Assembly: GCA_947589635.1 (NCBI GenBank)
Contig: CANQCC010000022.1
Location: 1 to 14,708, forward strand
Direction: 5' to 3'
From: an uncultured Clostridia bacterium
GTDB lineage: Bacteria > Bacillota > Clostridia > Christensenellales > CAG-917
DNA: 14,708 nt
The position numbers and the translations under genes are program-made. Below the pieces are notes generated by a model. That model was not told the DNA's origin. It did no database searches and worked only from the letters and a program-made list of their open reading frames with translations. This document shows, one piece after another, positions 8,804-14,708 of this stretch (its first letter is position 1; each line of letters starts with the position of its first letter).

Positions 8804-8851
8804 GCGCGAGCGCGCTTATACGCGAGGTGGAAATTATGAGACAGCGCAATA
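8804..8851 (+). repeat. 48-bp leader repeat, right arm of inverted pair
   Basis: Perfect inverted copy of 8161-8208. The element CGCGCTTATACGCG just before the Shine-Dalgarno site can pair CGCG with CGCG around a CTTATA loop, so the leader RNA may fold next to the ribosome binding site. That fold is inferred, not shown. Confidence 0.95.
8824..8830 (+). promoter_or_regulatory. Ribosome binding site deciding the start at 8836
   Basis: GAGGTGG followed by AAATT and ATG, identical to the site of the divergent gene. The GTG at 8827 lies within this site, so it is an unlikely start. Confidence 0.75.
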
Positions 8852-11800
8852 CATATAAGGGCACAAATAATAAGGCGGCAGCAGCCGCAGGTCGCAGGTC
8901 AAGGACGGCTCAAAAAACATTCAACGTCCTTGCGCTTGCTCTTTTGTTTGTCCTTGTGTTCAGCCTCGCCCTTGTCGCTGTCGTGGGCGGAGCGAACGGC
9001 AAATTCAACGTCGCGGAAGCAGCTTTGCAGAACGGGAAAGCGGTTTCGCAATCCACCGCGGTTTCGACTACGGGCACTGCGTTTTTCACAAGTCCTTCAA
9101 AAGCCGATTTTTATGTGGACAGTGATGACTCAAATGCTGTGTCGGGCACCGGAGGATTTGGAAATTATTCAAAACATGGTTGGGGATGGTCTGATGACTA
9201 TGAATGCGACGACTATAAAAGATTTATATTCTGGTTGCAAATTGATTTTTCTGGAAACATGCTCACCGATGTTGCAAACGGAAATGTAAGTTATTATGTC
9301 TATGCTCATGGAGGAAGCACTACAAACACCGACGATATCGGTATGGGGGTTTCGTTTACCTCAACAACTCCGTCTTATACATGGGTGCCGACCTCCAATG
9401 ACGGGGCTTGGACGAGTACGGCTCAGTCAAATATGAAGGACTGCGTTGGACTTGATGATACCGGAAGCAAGGATTATAGTTTTGGAAAAAACGGAGGCTA
9501 TGATAGTTCTGCGCAGGTGCCAAAAGACGCTAAATCTATGCGAATTATATTTGGCGTACAAAGCGACGGAAATTGTTGTACTGGGTGGAGTAATATTTCT
9601 ATACGTTTGTACAAATACGCTTCGACCAGCATCACTTCGTCAGACACTACTTTTGATTTATCCAATGGATTATACGGAGACGAGCTCAGTGTTCTGGCAA
9701 CGGAAACAAATAACGTTGAATATAAGCTAGTGGATCAATATCATGGCGGGAGCATTACAGCCGCAAACTATACAATGAGTTATCAAAAGGCACCTGAAGG
9801 ACAAAACACATGGGAAAATGATGGCCATAGTTTTAGTTTCAACAATTCGTATGCGGGCGTAGTTGTGTTAGGTGGCAGTGGAAACAACTGGAACACCGGC
9901 ACCTATACATTGAAACTCACCATCAAATTGAACTCACATGTGACAAAAATAAAAGTAAGTTCTCGAGTGAGGATCGCACAATCCAAAAAAGGTACCCCCG
10001 GGGATTGTTCAACGAAAGCAACCCTTACGGCGGGAAGCACCGAAATCGGCTCTAAATCATCTACTACATTTTCTACCGGATCGTATTCGGAATTGTCCAA
10101 AACAATTGATGTTTCGTCAACATCTGTGGTTCTTACATTAACTATTGAAGCCAGCAAAGATGATGGCAGTGGTTTCTCTGATTATCAAGGTTTTGCTGTC
10201 TTTTGGGGTGGAATTAAAATAACCACATATGGTGAATATTACGTCAAATTTAATGCCAATGGCGGCAGTGGCACAGCTATGTCAGATCAGACATTGATAT
10301 ACGGCACCTCATCAACTTTAACTCCGAATACATATAAAAACGGTTCGCTGACATTTGGCGGTTGGGCGACAAGTTCTACGGGAAATGTGGCGTACAAAGA
10401 CGGCGCCAGCGTATCGAATCTTACAAAAGTACCCGGCGATACGATAAATTTGTATGCCAAGTGGTTTGATACCGATTTCGGCGTAAAAAGCGGTAAAAGC
10501 AAAACCGACGGAACATGGGGGTCTTCGACAAATCCATTTGTCATTGAAAATGCCACGCATTGGCTCAATCTGATGGATATAGTAAACAAAGCTCGAGATC
10601 CGGTGGACAGCGTGACGGATCTGTCTTTGATAAGCGGGACCAAAACCGCGGCAAAGTCTTTGAATTTCAGCGGAGCGTATTTCCTGCTTGCGGCAGACAT
10701 TGGCGAGTCAAGCAGTCTATATTCGTTCAGCGATAAAGTTGGAGCGTCAACCACAAACTGTTTTGCGGGCAATCTTGACGGCGACGGACATGGAATTTAT
10801 TTTGATATGGCAAGCACCGCCACTTACAGTGGGTTGTTTGGATATATCATTGGCACAGATACAGCGCGTGCAAGCGTCAAAAATCTTACCGTTGGAGGAC
10901 AAGTTGTTTCTTCTACGTATGGCATTGGCGGACTTGCCGGTCAAGCTCAATATGCAGACTTTGAAAACGTGACCGTCACGGCAAACGTTATATGTGCCAA
11001 TTACGATGAATACGGCAATGTCACAACAAACAGTTATATAGGCGGAATAGCCGGCTATGTGTCCACGGGCGCATGCACATTCAAAAACTGCACATATACC
11101 GGCGGCACCAAATACACGCACAGCTCTGTAACAGATGTGCAAAATGTCAATGCAAACATCTTTGGAAGTTATTATATCGGCGGAATTGTTGGTTATGCGT
11201 CTGTGCAAGCTACATTTGACAGCTGCAAAGTTACGGCAGGCACTATCGTCGCCACCAGCAATACCGCGGGCGGAATAGTCGGATATACCAACAGTACGCT
11301 CACGATAACAGGTTGCAGCGTTTCAAGCGGCGTTAATGTGAATTCGTCCTCAACCGGCGCAGGCGGTATTATGGGGTCAATCGGAGGTAGCGGCGCGCTC
11401 ACAATACAAAATTGCGAGAACGCAGGCACCGTGTCAGCAAACGCAAACGGCGTGGCGGGCATACTTGGGCACACCGCAAACGGATATTCCGGAACTTTGC
11501 TGATAAAAGGGTGCAAATCTACAGGGAAAATCGAAGGCGGCAGCAATGTCGGCGGAATAGGCGGCAGAATTGAAAGCAGCGGCGCTATGACCGTTGAAAA
11601 TTGCTATACGTCAGGCACAATTGCCTGCCATACAAGCGCAGACCATACAAACACATTCGGCGGTATAATCGGATATTTCTTCCACAACGCCACGTCGGGC
11701 AACGCCGTCATCCGATATTGCGCCTCAAGTTGCACAATAACCCTTAAGGGCACCGTCGAAAACGGAGCGGGCGGTATTGCGGGCAATTTCACAAACGGCG

Positions 11801-13131
11801 CTGAAAAAACAGACGACGGCGCGCCAAAGGTGAGCTATTGCTATTCGTTTGTGACGTTATCAAACAGCGGCACAGTGGATAGAAATAACTTGGTCGGCGG
11901 CGTGGTCGGTACATCGCTCAACAACCACACCGTAGAAAACAGCTGGTATTTCAAGTCGTCGTCGACCGACACGGCGGCAAACAACAATGTTTTTAACACG
12001 ACTAGCGAGCCGACAAAATATGGCAGATATGCGATAGTCTTGGGAAGCACAGGAAGCACTTATTTCAAACCGATTTTAAGTACAGAAACATCGGATTGGT
12101 CATCGACTTCGTGGTCTGCGACGGTTACATGGACGGCTTGGGACGATTGGACAAAAATAACCGAGAAAAATTACGACGGCTTCGCAAACAAATACTCCAA
12201 TTTGACTCAGCCTAATAACAGCACCTACATCAGATGCACATACGGCTCCAAGGAAGGTGATGCTTTTAAGCCCGATTATGTTGTGTCTGAACATGTCGCA
12301 CGCGATTTTGATAACGCAAAGAGCAATTTTGCGGTTGGCTTCAAGGCGACAATCGCCAACAATATTTTTGTTCAACGTGTGGCAATTGAACATACGCCGG
12401 ATGACTCTACTTCAAGCGCGTCTGCGGCCACATTTACATACAATGGGTCAAGTCAAAACATTACTTTGACTGCGCCCGACACCGAAAAAGATACGTTCTA
12501 TACCGTGGAATATCAGTACTTGAGCCCGGAAAATGCCGTTATCGACGCTACAGATGTCAAAAACGCCGGGACTTACACCGTCAAGCTCAATATAGTGATC
12601 GCAGACTATGTCGTAGGAATGAAAACGATCGCCTTGACGATATCTCCAAAATCGCTTAGCGTATCACAAAAGTGGACGGATAATGCAACAACTTATCCAA
12701 CGCATGCCGACTTTGTGTATAATACCAATCATCAAGGTCTGTCTACAGTCACTATTACCGGAGTAGTGGACACAGACTCATACGAAAGTATCTTTGAAAT
12801 CATATGCAACAATGGCGCAAGTTTCTCGATAGCGAATAAAGTATATACATTCAGCGGCGCAATAGACGTTAACAATTACCAAATAGCAGTCAAGATCATA
12901 TCGGAAAATTATAAGTGGTTGTCTTCAGATACAGAGGATCCATCTGCGAGGACATATAAGTGGGCTATCACGCCTAAACCTATCGACATCGGCAAGGATA
13001 TCGTGTTTGGGTATGCGTTTGACGAAGCGGAAAAGTTTATGAATCCGGGCGAAATGCTGGACAGTTCGGGTAAGGTTGTCTTATCCGGCGGCACATATTA
13101 TACGTTAAATTCGTCTTTTGCGCACATTTGA
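8836..13131 (+). CDS. Secreted GLUG/InlB-repeat protein, shorter paralogue of the divergent giant gene
   Basis: Exported modular protein of 1,431 aa, probably surface-associated or secreted. A basic N-region with GRRSR precedes a hydrophobic core (about 29-50) and a likely cleavage site near VAEA (59-62). Beta-sandwich regions follow (HGWGWSDD near residue 113), then an InlB-type repeat (468-543, FNANGG...GGWAT...LYAKW). A module starting WGSSTNPFVI at 561 contains about 11 GLUG motifs (660-1030; YIGGIAGYV, AGGIVGYT) and closes at SWYF near 1036. An MBG-like domain covers 1196-1272 (FTYNGSSQ, NAGTYTVKL) and a second Ig-like unit (YNTNHQG) runs to about 1384. The order matches residues 1-1569 of the minus-strand paralogue. 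No C-terminal membrane segment, LPXTG or SLH repeat is visible, and the protein stops a few residues into the next domain, so it looks 3'-truncated. An in-frame GTG at 8827 lies inside the Shine-Dalgarno site, so ATG 8836 is preferred. Confidence 0.92.
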   Translation: MRQRNTYKGTNNKAAAAAGRRSRTAQKTFNVLALALLFVLVFSLALVAVVGGANGKFNVAEAALQNGKAVSQSTAVSTTGTAFFTSPSKADFYVDSDDSNAVSGTGGFGNYSKHGWGWSDDYECDDYKRFIFWLQIDFSGNMLTDVANGNVSYYVYAHGGSTTNTDDIGMGVSFTSTTPSYTWVPTSNDGAWTSTAQSNMKDCVGLDDTGSKDYSFGKNGGYDSSAQVPKDAKSMRIIFGVQSDGNCCTGWSNISIRLYKYASTSITSSDTTFDLSNGLYGDELSVLATETNNVEYKLVDQYHGGSITAANYTMSYQKAPEGQNTWENDGHSFSFNNSYAGVVVLGGSGNNWNTGTYTLKLTIKLNSHVTKIKVSSRVRIAQSKKGTPGDCSTKATLTAGSTEIGSKSSTTFSTGSYSELSKTIDVSSTSVVLTLTIEASKDDGSGFSDYQGFAVFWGGIKITTYGEYYVKFNANGGSGTAMSDQTLIYGTSSTLTPNTYKNGSLTFGGWATSSTGNVAYKDGASVSNLTKVPGDTINLYAKWFDTDFGVKSGKSKTDGTWGSSTNPFVIENATHWLNLMDIVNKARDPVDSVTDLSLISGTKTAAKSLNFSGAYFLLAADIGESSSLYSFSDKVGASTTNCFAGNLDGDGHGIYFDMASTATYSGLFGYIIGTDTARASVKNLTVGGQVVSSTYGIGGLAGQAQYADFENVTVTANVICANYDEYGNVTTNSYIGGIAGYVSTGACTFKNCTYTGGTKYTHSSVTDVQNVNANIFGSYYIGGIVGYASVQATFDSCKVTAGTIVATSNTAGGIVGYTNSTLTITGCSVSSGVNVNSSSTGAGGIMGSIGGSGALTIQNCENAGTVSANANGVAGILGHTANGYSGTLLIKGCKSTGKIEGGSNVGGIGGRIESSGAMTVENCYTSGTIACHTSADHTNTFGGIIGYFFHNATSGNAVIRYCASSCTITLKGTVENGAGGIAGNFTNGAEKTDDGAPKVSYCYSFVTLSNSGTVDRNNLVGGVVGTSLNNHTVENSWYFKSSSTDTAANNNVFNTTSEPTKYGRYAIVLGSTGSTYFKPILSTETSDWSSTSWSATVTWTAWDDWTKITEKNYDGFANKYSNLTQPNNSTYIRCTYGSKEGDAFKPDYVVSEHVARDFDNAKSNFAVGFKATIANNIFVQRVAIEHTPDDSTSSASAATFTYNGSSQNITLTAPDTEKDTFYTVEYQYLSPENAVIDATDVKNAGTYTVKLNIVIADYVVGMKTIALTISPKSLSVSQKWTDNATTYPTHADFVYNTNHQGLSTVTITGVVDTDSYESIFEIICNNGASFSIANKVYTFSGAIDVNNYQIAVKIISENYKWLSSDTEDPSARTYKWAITPKPIDIGKDIVFGYAFDEAEKFMNPGEMLDSSGKVVLSGGTYYTLNSSFAHI
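12997..13117 (+). repeat. Block shared with the giant gene, paralogue 3'-end copy
   Basis: Same 121 bp as the copy at 3469-3613 without the 24-bp insertion. Similarity fades within a few bases after 13117, and the reading frame ends at TGA 13129-13131. The block is therefore the last recognisable homologous part of this gene. Confidence 0.93.
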
Positions 13132-13140
13132 AACGAAATT

Positions 13141-13164
13141 TATCATACTGCTAGCAGTATGATA
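13141..13164. terminator. 24-bp perfect palindrome after the paralogue; possible terminator
   Basis: Half-site TATCATACTGCT is followed directly by its exact reverse complement, starting 10 bp after the stop codon. An outer pair, TTGAAA (13128-13133) with TTTCAA (13166-13171), could extend the stem across the stop codon. There is no proper T-run after it, so it is not a classical Rho-independent terminator. A protein-binding or recombination site is possible too. Confidence 0.5.
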
Positions 13165-13295
13165 CTTTCAAGATTGCGAGAGGCGAATTTTCGGCGGTTT
13201 TTCGGGCGATTTTTTGGGGAAATTTTATGGGGTTTTCGGAGTTATTTTCGGGGTCATTTGGGAGGCTCTTTTGCAATTTTGGGCGAAATTTGAAA

Positions 13296-13430
13296 TTTTT
13301 CGAGCCGTCAAACACTCAAGTATGGAAATTTTTGAGACCTCGATCCTCTACCTTGAGATTTTTTGAGCCGTTTGGGGAGTCGATCTTGAAAAAATATGAG
13401 CATTTCCGCTCGAGCTCGAAAAATTTTGAG
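13296..13430. repeat. Five T/A-tract units spaced about 31 bp
   Basis: Runs of T or A at 13296-13300, 13329-13333, 13359-13364, 13389-13394 and 13419-13427 are each followed by a GAG-containing motif (GAGCCG, GAGACC, GAGCCG, GAGCAT, GAGCTG). The GAG triplets sit 31, 31, 33 and 30 bp apart. The conserved part is only about 10 bp, so this is not a CRISPR array. A 70-codon open frame (13227-13439) with recurring FFEP crosses it, but I do not call it a gene. Confidence 0.65.
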
Positions 13431-13810
13431 CTGTTTTAAGTCAAATTGCCGCAAACCGTAAAATTATTGTTGTTCGCCCTGCCCCGCGGACCGGGCTAAG
13501 ATCGCCTTAGCGCTCGAGGCGGACATAGCGATATGAGTACGAATGGCGGTTTGAGAGCGGCAGAACATTTAGGCGGATATGGCGATTTGGGCGCGCCAGA
13601 GGCGTTGTGTCGCGTTTTGGCGCGTTTTACGAGTTCGTCTATGAAATTAAGCGCAAATCGCTTCACAATCGCTCTCACGGCCTCAAACGGCGCTCCTCAA
13701 TAAAACCAACGAGGCCATAAGCCGCAAACCTACAATAAAATTACTTGCAAACCTACAAGGCGAATGACCTCTGCTTCTCGCACTATGCCCGTGAAGTACG
13801 CTAACGCTAA

Positions 13811-13973
13811 CGCATACACGTGCAGCCAAGCGTATATACGCACGCATAATGCGCTCATAGCGCGCTACGCGCAACATGATCGAGCGCAAGCGCGCGTATA
13901 ATGCGCTCGCCGCATGATATGCGCTCGCTCTCATGGGCGATTGCATGTGCGAGTATATGCGTGCACATGTGCG
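13811..13973. repeat. GC-rich segment of alternating purine-pyrimidine tracts and inverted repeats
   Basis: Perfectly alternating tracts occur at 13811-13824 (14 nt), 13830-13848 (19 nt) and 13953-13973 (21 nt). Inverted pairs include CGAGCGCA (13881-13888) with TGCGCTCG (13902-13909), and CATGTGC (13944-13950) with GCACATG (13963-13969). ATAATGCGCTC occurs at 13846 and 13898, with a variant at 13917. Such tracts are prone to Z-form or cruciform structure. Confidence 0.65.
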
Positions 13974-14132
13974 AAAAAACGCGCAAAGAGGAGCGGAGAA
14001 TAAAGAGGCGAAGCTAATCCACCCCTCCCCTGCGGTTGCGATCGCGGCATAAAAATGTAGCGATATTTGAAAAAATCTAAGGCTTAAAAATCCACGGCGT
14101 GCAAGTCTTAATTATGCGTTTAGATATCATAA

Positions 14133-14152
14133 AAGCGAGGAAAACCTCGCTT
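14133..14152 (-). terminator. Rho-independent terminator of the PHP gene
   Basis: On the minus strand an 8-bp stem (AAGCGAGG with CCTCGCTT) closes a TTTT loop and runs into TTAT, about 65 nt after the PHP stop codon. The T-tract is short, and on the plus strand no T-run follows, so it fits termination of the minus-strand PHP transcript. Confidence 0.65.
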
Positions 14153-14217
14153 CAAATGGCGTTAATCGGCAAAATCATAAATTCCGATCGTTTTGATTGC
14201 TTGTTTTACGCCGATAG

Positions 14218-14708
14218 TTATTGCTTTATGCGAAGAGCGCGGTAGGTGCGCGGGCTGAGGTCGAAGACAAAATTTCTGTCCTCGTCGCCATGATAGTCGC
14301 TGCCGCCCGTGGGCACAAGGCCGTACTTATTGCAAAGCGCCTCAAGCGATTTGCGATCCGCGTCGGTATGCGTAGAATAGTTGACCTCAAGTCCTCCGAG
14401 GCCGTGGGGTTTGAGCCCACTTATCAGCAATTCAAGCCGCTTATCAAGCAAAAATTTCTTGGGATGAGCGATGGAAACGAGGGCGCCATGTTCCTTTAGC
14501 AGTCGTACGGCGGCAACGGGCGTGAGCCGTTTGGCCTCCACGTATGCCCTGCCCCCTGTGCCGAGATAGCGGTCGAAGGCGTCGGAGACGTCGCGCGCGT
14601 ACCCCTCCTCAATGAGCTTGCGGGCTATGTTAAGTCTGCCCACGCCGTCCGCGATGTGCCCGAGGATGAGATAGGGAGCGTCGTCGAGGAAATATCCGCT
14701 GTCGCGCG
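14218..14708 (-). CDS. PHP-domain phosphoesterase, C-terminal part (5' end outside window)
   Basis: Metal-dependent hydrolase of the PHP superfamily, most like the bacterial YciV/TrpH-type group, whose characterised members act on nucleoside 3',5'-bisphosphates or RNA 5' ends. The frame is open from the right edge (163 codons in the window) to TAA at 14218-14220. Visible family features are LGHIADGVGRLNIARKL, then AFDRYLGTGG and YVEAKRLTP, then the motif SIAHPKKF with a metal-ligand His, and near the C-terminus GGSDYHG with Asp and His ligands. The N-terminal HxH motif lies outside the window. An internal GTG could be called as a start at 14643, but the conserved sequence continues upstream, so it is not the real start. 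The gene is GC-rich (40 of 60 bases in 14521-14580), unlike most of the neighbouring surface genes. The exact substrate cannot be told from this fragment. Confidence 0.87.
   Translation of the reverse strand, partial: RDSGYFLDDAPYLILGHIADGVGRLNIARKLIEEGYARDVSDAFDRYLGTGGRAYVEAKRLTPVAAVRLLKEHGALVSIAHPKKFLLDKRLELLISGLKPHGLGGLEVNYSTHTDADRKSLEALCNKYGLVPTGGSDYHGDEDRNFVFDLSPRTYRALRIKQ

Larger units (their letters stand above)
13132..14217. other. 1.1-kb region without a convincing gene, rich in repeats
   Basis: Both strands hold only short open frames without homologues I recognise. In order: the palindrome; a T- and G-run-rich stretch (13185-13290) with GGGG at 13216, 13229 and 13250; phased T/A-tract repeats (13296-13430); a small hairpin GCTAAG/CTTAGC (13495-13511); two related 21-mers starting AGGCGGA at 13517 and 13571; GCAAACCTACAA twice (13724, 13747); the alternating purine-pyrimidine segment (13811-13973); and the PHP-gene terminator. 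No tRNA or other RNA gene was seen. Confidence 0.6.

Noticed and set aside
13216..13262. G-quadruplex from four G-runs
   Set aside because: Loops of about 9, 17 and 6 nt and a last run of only three G make a stable quadruplex unlikely.
13296..13430. CRISPR array
   Set aside because: Repeats conserve only about 10 bp and vary in spacing, with no constant 23-37 bp repeat and no cas genes.
13227..13439. 70-codon plus-strand frame with repeated FFEP
   Set aside because: A weak GGGGA precedes the ATG, but the units drift between 30 and 33 bp and the sequence is T-rich low complexity. I report it as a DNA repeat, not a gene.
13496..13946. Minus-strand frames of 60 and 87 codons
   Set aside because: Composition follows the repeats and GC-rich alternating tracts; there is no start context or recognisable protein feature.
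14221..14499. Plus-strand frame opposite the PHP gene
   Set aside because: It is antisense to conserved PHP motifs (IAHPKKF, GSDYHG), so it is a shadow frame.

Overview
The window carries a pair of very large, divergently transcribed paralogous surface-protein genes, a shared regulatory leader in inverted orientation between them, about 1.1 kb of structured non-coding DNA, and the 3' part of a PHP-domain hydrolase gene at the right edge. Gram-positive-like Sec signal sequences, purine-rich Shine-Dalgarno sites, and the combination of InlB/Listeria-Bacteroides repeats, GLUG motifs and MBG-like Ig domains suggest an uncultured Clostridia-type Firmicute, possibly from an animal gut. That placement is inference; no rRNA or other taxonomic marker is present.

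Layout. (1) Positions 1-8176, minus strand: one uninterrupted reading frame of at least 2,725 codons. I read it codon by codon and found no in-frame stop; it runs off the left edge. It encodes a modular secreted or surface protein with a hexapeptide-repeat N-terminus, signal sequence, beta-sandwich region, InlB repeat, GLUG module 1, Ig-like domains, GLUG module 2, and the start of a third module. (2) 8177-8835: divergent control region with two similar promoters, a 48-bp perfect inverted repeat covering both leaders and both first codons, and an AT-rich core of degenerate repeats with a period of about 60 bp. (3) 8836-13131, plus strand: a 1,431-aa paralogue colinear with the first ~1,570 residues of the first protein. 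It ends abruptly just after a 121-bp stretch that is nucleotide-identical to the matching part of the first gene, apart from a 24-bp in-frame insertion there. (4) 13132-14217: no convincing gene. It holds a 24-bp perfect palindrome, T/A-tract repeats spaced about 31 bp, a leader-like sequence, and a segment rich in alternating purine-pyrimidine tracts. (5) 14218-14708, minus strand: C-terminal part of a PHP-domain phosphoesterase, followed by a hairpin terminator.

Working together. Both large proteins look like exported adhesins or matrix proteins that start from almost the same promoter, leader and start codon. Very high nucleotide identity in the leader and in the 3' block, set against DNA-level divergence elsewhere (even where protein motifs are conserved), suggests ongoing recombination or gene conversion between the copies. 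A locus that varies a surface protein is a reasonable hypothesis, but one sequence cannot prove it. The PHP gene looks like an unrelated, more GC-rich chromosomal neighbour.
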